Shown here in pieces: positions 43,238 to 58,331 of a stretch of DNA of 64,000 nt. The number at the start of each line of letters is the position of its first letter. Within the stretch, counting starts at the first letter, position 1. Source of the DNA: Labia minor (lineage: Eukaryota > Arthropoda > Insecta > Dermaptera > Spongiphoridae); NCBI GenBank assembly GCA_963082975.1, contig OY720344.1, forward strand, positions 1 through 64,000, read 5' to 3'. Both the position numbers and the translations under genes were made by a program. Below the pieces are notes generated by a model. It made no database searches. It was not told where the DNA came from and saw nothing but the letters and a program-made list of their open reading frames with translations.

Positions 43238-44685
43238 AAAACCTAGGGTCATCCTACGATGACCTTTCATAATTTTTACGGGAATATTAAAAAATGAAAT
43301 TTTTAAAAATAAATAATAAATTCGTTCATTTTACATCATAAAAATATTAAAAAAATATATTATTCATATTTCTTACTAAAAATTGTTTTTTTATGCAGAA
43401 AACCTAGGGTCATCCTACGATGACCTTTCATAATTTTTACGGGAATATTAAAAAATGAAATTTTTAAAAATAAATAATAAATATGCTCATTTTACATAAT
43501 AAAAATATTAAAAAATTATATTATTGATATTTCTGATGAATAATTATTTTATTATGCCTAAAACCTAGGGTCATCCTACGATGACCTTTCATAATTTTTA
43601 CGGGAAAATTAAAAAATGAAATTTTTAAAAATAAATAATAAATTCGTTCATTTTACATCATAAAAAAATTAAAAAAATATATTATTGATATTTCTGATGA
43701 ATAATTATTTTTTTATGCCGAAAACCTAGGGTCATCCTACGATAACCTTTCATAATTTTTACGGGAAAATTAAAAAATGAAATTTTTAAAAATAAATAAT
43801 AAATTCGATCATTTTACATCATAAAAATATTAAAAAAATATATTATTCATATTTCTTACTAAAAATTATTTTTTTATGCAGAAAACCTAGGGTCATCCTA
43901 CGATGACCTTTCATAATTTTTACGGGAATATTTAAAAAGGAAATTTTTAAAAATAAATAATAAATTCGTTCATTTTACATCATAAAAATATTAAAAAAAT
44001 ATATTATTGATATTTCTGATGAATAATTATTTTTTTATGCCGAAAACCTAGGGTCATCCTACGATGACCTTTCATAATTTTTACGGGAATATTAAAAAAT
44101 GAAATTTTTAAAAATAAATAATAAATTCGCTCATTTTACATCATAAAAAAATTAAAAAAATATATTATTGATATTTCTGATGAATAATTATTTTTTTATG
44201 CCGAAAACCTAGGGTCATCCTAAGATGACCTTTCATAATTTTTACGGGAATATTAAAAAATGAAATTTTTAAAAATAAATAATAAATTCGAACATTTTAC
44301 ATAATAAAAATATTAAAAAAATATATTATTGATATTTCTGATGAATAATTATTTTTTTATGACGAAAACCTAGGGTCATCCTACGATGACCTTTCATAAT
44401 TTTTACGGGAAAATAAAAAATGAAATTTTTAAAAATAAATAATAAATTCGAACATTTTCCATCATAAAAATATTAAAAAAATATATTATTGATATTTCTG
44501 ATGAATAATTATTTTTTTATGCCGAAAACCTAGGGTCATCCTACGATGACCTTTCATAATTTTTACGGGAAAATTAAAAAATGAAATTTTTAAAAATAAA
44601 TAATAAATTCGTTCATTTTACATCATAAAAATTTTAAAAAAATATACTATTGATTTTTCTGATGAATAATTATTTTATTATGACT

Positions 44686-45074
44686 AAAACCTAGGGAAAA
44701 TAATAAATAATAATAAATAAATTCGTTCATTTTACATCATAAAAAAATTAAAAAAATATATTATTGATATTTCTGATGAATAATTATTTTTTTATGCCGA
44801 AAACCTAGGGTCATCCTACGATGACCTTTCATAATTTTTACGGGAAAATTAAAAAATGAAATTTTTAAAAATAAATAATAAATTCGTTCATTTTACATCA
44901 TAAAAATATTAAAAAAATATACTATTGATTTTTCTGATGAATAATTATTTTATTATGCCTAAAACCTAGTGAAAATAATAAATAATAATAAATAAATTCG
45001 TTCATTTTACATCATAAAAAAATTAAAAAAATATATTATTGATATTTCAGATGAATAATTATTTTTTTATGCCG
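44686..45074 (+). repeat. Dyad-less monomer pair 9 (S1 44686-44799, S2 44961-45074)
   Basis: Counterpart of pair 7 in the second 10.27-kb block (offset 10,269). It shares the TTTCAGATGAA marker in the S2 tail. Confidence 0.93.
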
Positions 45075-48000
45075 AAAACCTAGGGTCATCCTACGATGAC
45101 CTTTCATAATTTTTAAGGGAAAATTAAAAAATGAAATTTTTAAAAATAAATAATAAATTCGATCATTTTACATCATAAAAATATTAAAAAAATATATTAT
45201 TCATATTTCTTACTAAAAATTATTTTTTTATGCAGAAAACCTAGGGTCATCCTACGATGACCTTTCATAATTTTTATGGGAAAATTAAAAAATGAAATTT
45301 TTAAAAATAAATAATAAATTCGTTCATTTTAAATCATAAAAATATTAAAAAAATATATTATTCATATTTCTTACTAAAAATTATTTTTTTATGCCGAAAA
45401 CCTAGGGTCATCCTACGATGACCTTTCATAATTTTTACGGGAAAATTAAAAAATGAAATTTTTAAAAATAAATAATAAATTCGTTCATTTTACATCATAA
45501 AAATATTAAAAAAATATATTATTCATATTTCTTACTAAAAATTATTTTTTTATGCAGAAAACCTAGGGTCATCCTACGATGACCTTTAATAATTTTTACG
45601 GGAATATTTAAAAATGAAATTTTTAAAAATAAATAATAAATTCGTTCATTTTACATCATAAAAATATTAAAAAAATATATTATTGATATTTCTGATGAAT
45701 AATTATTTTTTTATGCCGAAAACCTAGGGATATCCTACGATGACCTTTCATAATTTTTACGGGAATATTAAAAAATGAAATTTTTAAAAATAAATAATAA
45801 ATTCGTTCATTTTACATCATAAAAATATTAAAAAAATATATTATTCATATTTCTTACTAAAAATTGTTTTTTTATGCAGAAAACATAGGGTCATCCTACG
45901 ATGACCTTTCATAAATTTTACGGGAATATTAAAAAATGAAATTTTTAAAAATAAATAATATATTCGTTCATTTTACATCATAAAAAAATTAAAAAAATAT
46001 ATTATTGATATTTCTGATGAATAATTATTTTTTTATGCCGAAAACCTAGGGTCATCCTACGATAACTTTTCATAATTTTTACGGGAAAATTAAAAAATGA
46101 AATTTTTAAAAATAAATAATAAATTCGTTCATTTTACATCATAAAAATATTAAAAAAATATATTATTCATTTTTCTTACTAAAAATTATTTTTTTATGCA
46201 GAAAACCTAGGGTCATCCTACGATGACCTTTCATAATTTTTACGGGAAAATTAAAAAATGAAATTTTTAAAAATAAATAATAAATTCGATCATTTTACAT
46301 CATAAAAATATTAAAAAAATATATTATTCATATTTCTTACTAAAAATTATTTTTTTTGTGCAGAAAACCTAGGGTCATCCTACGATGACCTTTCATAATT
46401 TTTACGGGAATATTTAAAAAGGAAATTTTTAAAAATAAATAATAAATTCGTTCATTTTACATCATAAAAATATTAAAAAAATATATTATTGATATTTCTG
46501 ATGAATAATTATTTTTTTATGCCGAAAACCTAGGGTCATCCTACGATGACCTTTCATAATTTTTACGGGAATATTAAAAAATGAAATTTTTAAAAATAAA
46601 TAATAAATTCGCTCATTTTACATCATAAAAAAATTAAAAAAATATATTATTGATATTTCTGATGAATAATTATTTTTTTATGCCGAAAACCTAGGGTCAT
46701 CCTAAGATGACCTTTCATAATTTTTACGGGAATATTAAAAAATGAAATTTTTAAAAATAAATAATAAATTCGAACATTTTACATAATAAAAATATTAAAA
46801 AAATATATTATTGATATTTCTGATGAATAATTATTTTTTTATGACGAAAACCTAGGGTCATCCTACGATGACCTTTCATAATTTTTACGGGAAAATAAAA
46901 AATGAAATTTTTAAAAATAAATAATAAATTCGATCATTTTACATCATAAAAATATTAAAAAAATATATTATTGATATTTCTGATGAATAATTATTTTTTT
47001 ATGCCGAAAACCTAGGGTCATCCTACGATGACCTTTCATAATTTTTACGGGAATATTAAAAAATGAAATTTTTAAAAATAAATAATAAATTCGAACATTT
47101 TACATCATAAAAATATTAAATAAATATATTATTGATATTTCTGATGAATAATTATTTTTTTATGCCGAAAACCTAGGGTCATCCTACGATGACCTTTCAT
47201 AATTTTTTCGGGAAAATTAAAAAATGAAATTTTTAAAAATAAATAATAAATTCGTTCATTTTACATCATAAAAATATTAAAAAAATATATTATTCATATT
47301 TCTTACTAAAAATTATTTTTTTATGCCAAAAACCTAGGGTCATCCTACGATGACCTTTCATAATTTTTACGGGAATATAAAAAAATGAACTTTTTAAAAA
47401 TAAATAATAAATTCGAACATTTTACATCATAAAAATATTAAAAAAATATATTATTCATATTTCTTACTATAAATTATTTTTTTATGCCAAAAACCTAGGG
47501 TCATCTTACGATGACCTTTCATAATTTTTACGGGAATATAAAAAAATGAACTTTTTAAAAATAAATAATAAATTCGAACATTTTACATCATAAAAATATT
47601 AAAAAAATATATTATTGATATTTCTGATGAATAATTATTTTTTTATGCCGAAAACCTAGGGTCATCCTATGATGACGTTTCATAATTTTTTCGGTAAAAT
47701 TAAAAAATGAAATGTTTTAAAAATAAATAATAAATTCGTTCATTTTACATTATAAAAATATTAAAAAAATATATTATTGATATTTCTGATGAATAATTAT
47801 TTTTTTATGCCGAAAACCTAGGGTCATCCTACGATGACCTTTCATAATTTTTACGGGAAAATTAAAAAATGAAATTTTTAAAATTAAATATTAAATTCGT
47901 TCTTTTTACATCATAAAAATATTAAAAAAATATATTATTGATATTTCTGATGAATAATTATTTTTTTATGAAAAAACCTAGGTTCATCCTACGATGACCT

Positions 48001-51000
48001 TTCATAATTTATACGGGAATATTAAAAAATGAAATTTTTAAAAATAAATAATAAATTCGTTCATTTTACATTATAAAAATATTAAAAAAATATATTATTG
48101 ATATTTCTGATGAATAATTATTTTTTTATGCCGAAAACCTAGGGTCATCCTACGATGACCTTTCATAATTTTTACGGGAAAATTAAAAAATGAAATTTTT
48201 AAAAATAAATATTAAATTCGTTCATTTTACATCATAAAAATATTAAATAAATATATTATTGATATTTCTGATGAATAATTATTTTATTATGCCGAAAACC
48301 TAGGGTCATCCTACGATGACCTTTCATAATTTTTACGGGAAAATTAAAAAATGATATTTTTAAAAATAAATAATAAATTCGTTCATTTTACATCATAAAA
48401 AAATTAAAAAAATATATTATTGATATTTCTGATGAATAATTATTTTTTTATGCCGAAAACCTAGGGTCATCCTACGATGACCTTTCATAATTTTTACGGG
48501 AATATTAAAAAATGAAATTTTTAAAAATAAATAATAAAGTCGAACATTTTACATAATAAAAATATTAAAAAAATATATTATTGATATTTCTGATGAATAA
48601 TTATTTTTTTATGCCGAAAACCTAGGGTCATCCTACGATGACCTTTCATAATTTTTACGGGAAAATTAAAAAATGAAATTTTTAAAAATAACTAATAAAT
48701 TCGTTCATTTTACATCATAAAAAAATTTAAAAAATATATTATTGATATTTCTGATGAATAATTATTTTTTTATGCCGAAAACCTAGGGTCATCCTACGAT
48801 GACCTTTCATAATTTTTACGGGAATATTAAAAAATGAAATTTTTAAAAATAAATAATAAATTCGTTCATTTTACATAATAAAAATATTAAAAAAATATAT
48901 TATTGATATTTCTGATGAATAATTATTTTTTTATGCCGAAAACCTAGGGTCATCCTACGATGACCTTTAATAATTTTTACGGGAATATTTAAAAATGAAA
49001 TTTTTAAAAATAAATAATAAATTCGTTCATTTTACATAATAAAAATATTAAAAAAATATATTATTGATATTTCTGATGAATAATTATTTTTTTATGCCGA
49101 AAACCTAGGGTCATCCTACGATGACCTTTCATAATTTTTACGGGAATATTAAAAAATAAAATTTTTAAAAATAAATAATAAATTCGTTCATTTTACATCA
49201 TAAAAATATTAAAAAAATATATTATTCATATTTCTTACTAAAAATTGTTTTTTTATGCAGAAAACCTAGGGTCATCCTACGATGACCTTTCATAATTTTT
49301 ACGGGAATATTAAAAAATGAAATTTTTAAAAATAAATAATAAATATGCTCATTTTACATAATAAAAATATTAAAAAAATATATTATTGATATTTCTGATG
49401 AATAATTATTTTATTATGCCTAAAACCTAGGGTCATCCTACGATGACCTTTCATAATTTTTACGGGAAAATTAAAAAATGAAATTTTTAAAAATAAATAA
49501 TAAATTCGTTCATTTTACATCATAAAAAAATTAAAAAAATATATTATTGATATTTCTGATGAATAATTATTTTTTTATGCCGAAAACCTAGGGTCATCCT
49601 ACGATAACCTTTCATAATTTTTACGGGAAAATTAAAAAATGAAATTTTTAAAAATAAATAATAAATTCGATCATTTTACATCATAAAAATATTAAAAAAA
49701 TATATTATTCATATTTCTTACTAAAAATTATTTTTTTATGCAGAAAACCTAGGGTCATCCTACGATGACCTTTCATAATTTTTACGGGAATATTTAAAAA
49801 GGAAATTTTTAAAAATAAATAATAAATTCGTTCATTTTACATCATAAAAATATTAAAAAAATATATTATTGATATTTCTGATGAATAATTATTTTTTTAT
49901 GCCGAAAACCTAGGGTCATCCTACGATGACCTTTCATAATTTTTACGGGAATATTAAAAAATGAAATTTTTAAAAATAAATAATAAATTCGCTCATTTTA
50001 CATCATAAAAAAATTAAAAAAATATATTATTGATATTTCTGATGAATAATTATTTTTTTATCCCGAAAACCTAGGGTCATCCTAAGATAACCTTTCATAA
50101 TTTTTACGGGAATATTAAAAAATGAAATTTTTAAAAATAAATAATAAATTCGAACATTTTACATAATAAAAATATTAAAAAAATATATTATTGATATTTC
50201 TGATGAATAATTATTTTTTTATGACGAAAACCTAGGGTCATCCTACGATGACCTTTCATAATTTTTACGGGAAAATAAAAAATGAAATTTTTAAAAATAA
50301 ATAATAAATTCGAACATTTTACATAATAAAAATATTAAAAAAATATATTATTGATATTTCTGATGAATAATTATTTTTTTATGCCGAAAACCTAGGGTCA
50401 TCCTACGATGACCTTTCATAATTTTTACGGGAAAATAAAAAATGAAATTTTTAAAAATAAATAATAAATTCGATCATTTTACATCATAAAAATATTAAAA
50501 AAATATATTATTGATATTTCTGATGAATAATTATTTTTTTATGCCGAAAACCTAGGGTCATCCTACGATGACCTTTCATAATTTTTACGGGAAAATTAAA
50601 AAATGAAATTTTTAAAAATAAATAATAAATTCGTTCATTTTACATCATAAAAAAATTAAAAAAATATATTATTGATATTTCTGATGAATAATTATTTTTT
50701 TATGCCGAAAACCTAGGGTCATCCTACGATGACCTTTCATAATTTTTACGGGAATATTAAAAAATGAAATTTTTAAAAATAAATAATAAAGTCGAACATT
50801 TTACATAATAAAAATATTAAAAAAATATATTATTGATATTTCTTACTAAAAATTATTTTTTTATTCAGAAAACCTAGGGTCATCCTACGATGACCTTTCA
50901 TAATTTTTACGGGAAAATTAAAAAATGAAATTTTTAAAAATAACTAATAAATTCGTTCATTTTACATCATAAAAAAATTTAAAAAATATATTATTGATAT

Positions 51001-53122
51001 TTCTGATGAATAATTATTTTTTTATGCCGAAAACCTAGGGTCATCCTACGATGACCTTTCATAATTTTTACGGGAATATTAAAAAATGAAATTTTTAAAA
51101 ATAAATAATAAATTCGTTCATTTTACATAATAAAAATATTAAAAAAATATATTATTGATATTTCTGATGAATAATTATTTTTTTATGCCGAAAACCTAGG
51201 GTCATCCTACGATGACCTTTAATAATTTTTACGGGAATATTTAAAAATGAAATTTTTAAAAATAAATAATAAATTCGTTCATTTTACATAATAAAAATAT
51301 TAAAAAAATATATTATTGATATTTCTGATGAATAATTATTTTTTTATGCCGAAAACCTAGGGTCATCCTACGATGACCTTTCATAATTTTTACGGGAATA
51401 TTAAAAAATGAAATTTTTAAAAATAAATAATAAATTCGTTCATTTTACATCATAAAAATATTAAAAAAATATATTATTCATATTTCTTACTAAAAATTGT
51501 TTTTTTATGCAGAAAACCTAGGGTCATCCTACGATGACCTTTCATAATTTTTACGGGAATATTAAAAAATAAAATTTTTAAAAATAAATAATAAATATGC
51601 TCATTTTACATAATAAAAATATTAAAAAAATATATTATTGATATTTCTGATGAATAATTATTTTATTATGCCTAAAACCTAGGGTCATCCTACGATGACC
51701 TTTCATAATTTTTACGGGAAAATTAAAAAATGAAATTTTTAAAAATAAATAATAAATTCGTTCATTTTACATCATAAAAAAATTAAAAAAATATATTATT
51801 GATATTTCTGATGAATAATTATTTTTTTATGCCGAAAACCTAGGGTCATCCTACGATGACCTTTCATAATTTTTAAGGGAAAATTAAAAAATGAAATTTT
51901 TAAAAATAAATAATAAATTCGATCATTTTACATCATAAAAATATTAAAAAAATATATTATTCATATTTCTTACTAAAAATTATTTTTTTATGCAGAAAAC
52001 CTAGGGTCATCCTACGATGACCTTTCATAATTTTTACGGGAAAATTAAAAAATGAAATTTTTAAAAATAAATAATAAATTCGTTCATTTTAGATCATAAA
52101 AATATTAAAAAAATATATTATTCATATTTCTTACTAAAAATTATTTTTTTATGCAGAAAACCTAGTTTCATCCTACGATGACCTTTAATAATTTTTTCGG
52201 GAATATTTAAAAATGAAATTTTTAAAAATAAATAATAAATTCGTTCATTTTACATCATAAAAATATTAAAAAAATATATTATTGATATTTCTGATGAATA
52301 ATTATTTTTTTATGCCGAAAACCTAGGGTCATCCTACGATGACCTTTCATAATTTTTACGGGAATATTAAAAAATGAAATTTTTAAAAATAAATAATAAA
52401 TTCGTTCATTTTACATCATTTAAAATATTAAAAAAATATATTATTCATATTTCTTACTAAAAATTGTTTTTTTATGCAGAAAACCTAGGGTCATCTTACG
52501 ATGACCTTTCATAATTTTTACGGGAAAATTAAAAAATGAAATTTTAAAAAATAAATAATAAATTCGTTCATTTTACAACATAAAAATAATAAAAAAATAT
52601 ATTATTGATATTTCTGATGAATAATTATTTTTTTATGCCGAAAACCTAGGGTCATCCTACGATGACCTTTCATAATTTTTACGGGAAAATTAAAAAATGA
52701 AATTTTTAAAAATAAATAATAAATTCGAACATTTTACATAATAAAAATATTAAAAAAATATATTATTGATATTTCTGATGAATAATTATTTTTTTATGCC
52801 GAAAACCTAGGGTCATCCTACGATGACCTTTCATAATTTTTACGGGAAAATAAAAAATGAAATTTTTAAAAATAAATAATAAATTCGATCATTTTACATC
52901 ATAAAAATATTAAAAAAATATATTATTGATATTTCTGATGAATAATTATTTTTTTATGCCGAAAACCTAGGGTCATCCTACGATGACCTTTCATAATTTT
53001 TACGGGAAAATTAAAAAATGAAATTTTTAAAAATAAATAATAAATTCGTTCATTTTACATCATAAAAATTTTAAAAAAATATACTATTGATTTTTCTGAT
53101 GAATATTTATTTTATTATGACT

Positions 53123-53511
53123 AAAACCTAGGGAGAATAATAAATAATAATAAATAAATTCGTTCATTTTACATCATAAAAAAATTAAAAAAATATATTA
53201 TTGATATTTCTGATGAATAATTATTTTTTTATGCCGAAAACCTAGGGTCATCCTACGATGACCTTTCATAATTTTTACGGGAAAATTAAAAAATGAAATT
53301 TTTAAAAATAAATAATAAATTCGTTCATTTTACATCATAAAAATATTAAAAAAATATACTATTGATTTTTCTGATGAATAATTATTTTATTATGCCTAAA
53401 ACCTAGTGAAAATAATAAATAATAATAAATAAATTCGTTCATTTTACATCATAAAAAAATTAAAAAAATATATTATTGATATTTCTGATGAATAATTATT
53501 TTTTTATGCCG
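53123..53511 (+). repeat. Dyad-less monomer pair 10 (S1 53123-53236, S2 53398-53511)
   Basis: Counterpart of pair 8 (offset 10,274), with the same GGGAGAATAATAAA change in S1. Confidence 0.93.
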
Positions 53512-54789
53512 AAAACCTAGGGTCATCCTACGATGACCTTTCATAATTTTTACGGGAATATTAAAAAATGAAATTTTTAAAAATAAATAATAAATTCGTT
53601 CATTTTACATCATAAAAATATTAAAAAAATATATTATTCATATTTCTTACTAAAAATTGTTTTTTTATGCAGAAAACCTAGGGTCATCCTACTATGACCT
53701 TTCATAATTTTTACGGGAATATTAAAAAATGAAATTTTTAAAAATAAATAATAAATATGCTCATTTTACATAATAAAAATATTAAAAAAATATATTATTG
53801 ATATTTCTGATGAATAATTATTTTATTATGCCTAAAACCTAGGGTCATCCTACGATGACCTTTCATAATTTTTACGGGAAAATTAAAAAATGAAATTTTT
53901 AAAAATAAATAATAAATTCGTTCATTTTACATCATAAAAAAATTAAAAAAATATATTATTGATATTTCTGATGAATAATTATTTTTTTATGCCGAAAACC
54001 TAGGGTCATCCTACGATAACCTTTCATAATTTTTACGGGAAAATTAAAAAATGAAATTTTTAAAAATAAATAATAAATTCGATCATTTTACATCATAAAA
54101 ATATTAAAAAAATATATTATTCATATTTCTTACTAAAAATTATTTTTTTATGCAGAAAACCTAGGGTCATCCTACGATGACCTTTCATAATTTTTACGGG
54201 AATATTTAAAAAGGAAATTTTTAAAAATAAATAATAAATTCGTTCATTTTACATCATAAAAATATTAAAAAAATATATTATTGATATTTCTGATGAATAA
54301 TTATTTTTTTATGCCGAAAACCTAGGGTCATCCTACGATGACCTTTCATAATTTTTACGGGAATATTAAAAAATGAAATTTTTAAAAATAAATAATAAAT
54401 TCGCTCATTTTACATCATAAAAAAATTAAAAAAATATATTATTGATATTTCTGATGAATAATTATTTTTTTATGCCGAAAACCTAGGGTCATCCTAAGAT
54501 GACCTTTCATAATTTTTACGGGAATATTAAAAAATGAAATTTTTAAAAATAAATAATAAATTCGAACATTTTACATAATAAAAATATTAAAAAAATATAT
54601 TATTGATATTTCTGATGAATAATTATTTTTTTATGACGAAAACCTAGGGTCATCCTACGATGACCTTTCATAATTTTTACGGGAAAATAAAAAATCAAAT
54701 TTTTAAAAATAAATAATAAATTCGAACATTTTCCATCATAAAAATATTAAAAAAATATATTATTGATATTTCTGATGAATAATTATTTT

Positions 54790-56000
54790 TTTATGCCGAA
54801 AACCTAGGGTCATCCTACGATGACCTTTCATAATTTTTACGGGAAAATTAAAAAATGAAATTTTTAAAAATAAATAATAAATTCGTTCATTTTACATCAT
54901 AAAAATTTTAAAAAAATATACTATTGATTTTTCTGATGAATAATTATTTTATTATGACTAAAACCTAGGGAAAATAATAAATAATAATAAATATATTCGT
55001 TCATTTTACATCATAAAAAAATTAAAAAAATATATTATTGATATTTCTGATGAATAATTATTTTTTTATGCCGAAAACCTAGGGTCATCCTACGATGACC
55101 TTTCATAATTTTTACGGGAAAATTAAAAAATGAAATTTTTAAAAATAAATAATAAATTCGTTCATTTTACATCATAAAAATATTAAAAAAATATACTATT
55201 GATTTTTCTGATGAATAATTATTTTATTATGCCTAAAACCTAGTGAAAATAATAAATAATAATAAATAAATTCGTTCATTTTACATCATAAAAAAATTAA
55301 AAAAATATATTATTGATATTTCTGATGAATAATTATTTTTTTATGCCGAAAACCTAGGGTCATCCTACGATGACCTTTCATAATTTTTAAGGGAAAATTA
55401 AAAAATGAAATTTTTAAAAATAAATAATAAATTCGATCATTTTACATCATAAAAATATTAAAAAAATATATTATTCATATTTCTTACTAAAAATTATTTT
55501 TTTATGCAGAAAACCTAGGGTCATCCTACGATGACCTTTCATAATTTTTATGGGAAAATTAAAAAATGAAATTTTTAAAAATAAATAATAAATTCGTTCA
55601 TTTTAAATCATAAAAATATTAAAAAAATATATTATTCATATTTCTTACTAAAAATTATTTTTTTATGCCGAAAACCTAGGGTCATCCTACGATGACCTTT
55701 CATAATTTTTACGGGAAAATTAAAAAATGAAATTTTTAAAAATAAATAATAAATTCGTTCATTTTACATCATAAAAATATTAAAAAAATATATTATTCAT
55801 ATTTCTTACTAAAAATTATTTTTTTATGCAGAAAACCTAGGGTCATCCTACGATGACCTTTAATAATTTTTACGGGAATATTTAAAAATGAAATTTTTAA
55901 AAATAAATAATAAATTCGTTCATTTTACATCATAAAAATATTAAAAAAATATATTATTGATATTTCTGATGAATAATTATTTTTTTATGCCGAAAACCTA
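54790..56000 (+). repeat. ~10.27-kb block, partial copy 3
   Basis: Continues the 10,274-bp period: 114-bp monomers at 54960 and 55235 match 44686 and 44961, and the monomer near 56,000 sits where copy 2 has GGGATATCC. Here it reads AGGTTCATCC with GATGATC. The match then ends, because the next monomer carries CTTTCCTAA and TTCGAAC instead of AAAACATAGGG. Confidence 0.7.
54960..55348 (+). repeat. Dyad-less monomer pair 11 (S1 54960-55073, S2 55235-55348)
   Basis: Counterpart of pairs 7 and 9 in the partial third block. The S1 has a private AATAAATATATTCG instead of AATAAATAAATTCG. The S2 tail has the usual TTTCTGATGAA, not TTTCAGATGAA. Confidence 0.93.
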
Positions 56001-56139
56001 GGTTCATCCTACGATGATCTTTCATAATTTTTACGGGAATATTAAAAAATGAAATTTTTAAAAATAAATAATAAATTCGTTCATTTTACATCATAAAAAT
56101 ATTAAAAAAATATATTATTCATATTTCTTACTAAAAATT

Positions 56140-58010
56140 GTTTTTTTATGCAGAAAACCTAGGGTCATCCTACGATGACCTTTCCTAATTTTTACGGGAA
56201 TATTAAAAAATGAAATTTTTAAAAATAAATAATAAATTCGAACATTTTACATAATAAAAATATTAAAAAAATATATTATTGATATTTCTGATGAATAATT
56301 ATTTTTTTATGCCGAAAACCTAGGGTCATCCTACGATGACCTTTCATAATTTTTACGGGAAAATAAAAAATGAAATTTTTAAAAATAAATAATAAATTCG
56401 ATCATTTTACATCATAAAAATATTAAAAAAATATATTATTGATATTTCTGATGAATAATTATTTTTTTATGACGAAAACCTAGGGTCATCCTACGATGAA
56501 CTTTCATAATTTTTACGGGAAAATAAAAAATGAAATTTTTAAAAATAAATAAAAAATTCGAACATTTTACATAATAAAAATATTAAAAAAATATATTATT
56601 GATATTTCTGATGAATAATTATTTTTTTATGCCGAAAACCTAGGGTCATCCTACGATGACCTTTCATAATTTTTACGGGAAAATAAAAAATGAAATTTTT
56701 AAAAATAAATAATAAATTCGATCATTTTACATCATAAAAATATTAAAAAAATATATTATTGATATTTCTGATGAATAATTATTTTTTTATGCCGAAAACC
56801 TAGGGTCATCCTACGATGACCTTTCATAATTTTTTAGGGAAAATTAAAAAATGAAATTTTTAAAAATAAATAATAAATTCGTTCATTTTACATCATAAAA
56901 ATTTTAAAAAAATATACTATTGATTTTTCTGATGAATAATTATTTTATTATGACTAAAACCTAGGGAAAATAATAAATAATAATAAATAAATTCGTTCAT
57001 TTTACATCATAAAAAAATTAAAAAAATATATTATTGATATTTCTGATGAATAATTATTTTTTTATGCCGAAAACCTAGGGTCATCCTACGATGACCTTTC
57101 ATAATTTTTACGGGAAAATTAAAAAATGAAATTTTTAAAAATAAATAATAAATTCGTTCATTTTACATCATAAAAATATTAAAAAAATATACTATTGATT
57201 TTTCTGATGAATAATTATTTTATTATGCCTAAAACCTAGTGAAAATAATAAATAATAATAAATAAATTCGTTCATTTTACATCATAAAAAAATTAAAAAA
57301 ATATATTATTGATATTTCTGATGAATAATTATTTTTTTATGCCGAAAACCTAGGGTCATCCTACGATGACCTTTCATAATTTTTAAGGGAAAATTAAAAA
57401 ATGAAATTTTTAAAAATAAATAATAAATTCGATCATTTTACATCATAAAAATATTAAAAAAATATATTATTCATATTTCTTACTAAAAATTATTTTTTTA
57501 TGCAGAAAACCTAGGGTCATCCTACGATGACCTTTCATAATTTTTATGGGAAAATTAAAAAATGAAATTTTTAAAAATAAATAATAAATTCGTTCATTTT
57601 AAATCATAAAAATATTAAAAAAATATATTATTCATATTTCTTACTAAAAATTATTTTTTTATGCCGAAAACCTAGGGTCATCCTACGATGACCTTTCATA
57701 ATTTTTACGGGAAAATTAAAAAATGAAATTTTTAAAAATAAATAATAAATTCGTTCATTTTACATCATAAAAATATTAAAAAAATATATTATTCATATTT
57801 CTTACTAAAAATTATTTTTTTATGCAGAAAACCTAGGGTCATCCTACGATGACCTTTAATAATTTTTACGGGAATATTTAAAAATGAAATTTTTAAAAAT
57901 AAATAATAAATTCGTTCATTTTACATCATAAAAATATTAAAAAAATATATTATTGATATTTCTGATGAATAATTATTTTTTTATGCCGAAAACCTAGGGA
58001 TATCCTACGA
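56140..58010 (+). repeat. Block matching 33.6-35.5 kb (offset 22,539 bp)
   Basis: Markers shared with the left edge of the first 10.27-kb block and the sequence just before it: CTACGATGAACTTTC at 33952 and 56491, 114-bp monomers at 34417/56956 and 34692/57231, and GGGATATCC at about 35461/58000. The first ~0.65 kb also recurs at 61.8-62.4 kb at an offset of 5,657 bp. The block therefore rejoins the large duplication at a different point from a simple third copy. Confidence 0.7.
56956..57344 (+). repeat. Dyad-less monomer pair 12 (S1 56956-57069, S2 57231-57344)
   Basis: Matches pair 7 at an offset of 22,539 bp. The full monomer before S1 has a private TTTTTTAGGG in place of TTTTTACGGG. Confidence 0.93.
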
Positions 58011-58331
58011 TGACCTTTCATAATTTTTACGGGAATATTAAAAAATGAAATTTTTAAAAATAAATAATAAATTCGTTCATTTTACATCATAAAAATATTA
58101 AAAAAATATATTATTCATATTTCTTACTAAAAATTGTTTTTTTATGCAGAAAACATAGGGTCATCCTACGATGACCTTTCATAATTTTTACGGGAATATT
58201 AAAAAATGAAATTTTTAAAAATAAATAATAAATTCGCTCATTTTACATAATAAAAATATTAAAAAAATATATTATTGATATTTCTGATGAATAATTATTT
58301 TATTATGCCTAAAACCTAGGGTCATCCTACG

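Larger units (their letters stand above)
34250..44520 (+). repeat. ~10.27-kb higher-order block, copy 1
   Basis: Aligned to the next block at an offset of 10,269-10,274 bp by private markers: 114-bp monomers at 34417/44686 and 34692/44961; TATTTCAGATGAA at 34771/45040; GGGATATCC at about 35461/45730; TTCATTTTTCTTAC near 35902/46171; CCTAGTTTCATCC at 41891/52161; AACATTTTCCATC at 44451/54725. The offset drifts from 10,269 to 10,274 through five one-base A/T length changes. Left of about 34,250 the subtypes no longer match although the register is kept, so the left boundary is approximate. Confidence 0.82.
44520..54790 (+). repeat. ~10.27-kb higher-order block, copy 2
   Basis: Tandem copy of the preceding block. 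The clearest differences are a converted monomer tail at about 48,581-48,616, an extra T with ATG changed to GTG near 46,353, and a rewritten two-monomer stretch at about 52,400-52,800. That stretch carries CATCATTTAAAATATT, GGTCATCTTACG, ACAACATAAAAATAAT and TTCGAAC in place of the CTTTCCTAA and TTCGCTC monomers of copy 1. It includes the pair 53123/53398 corresponding to 42849/43124. Confidence 0.82.
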
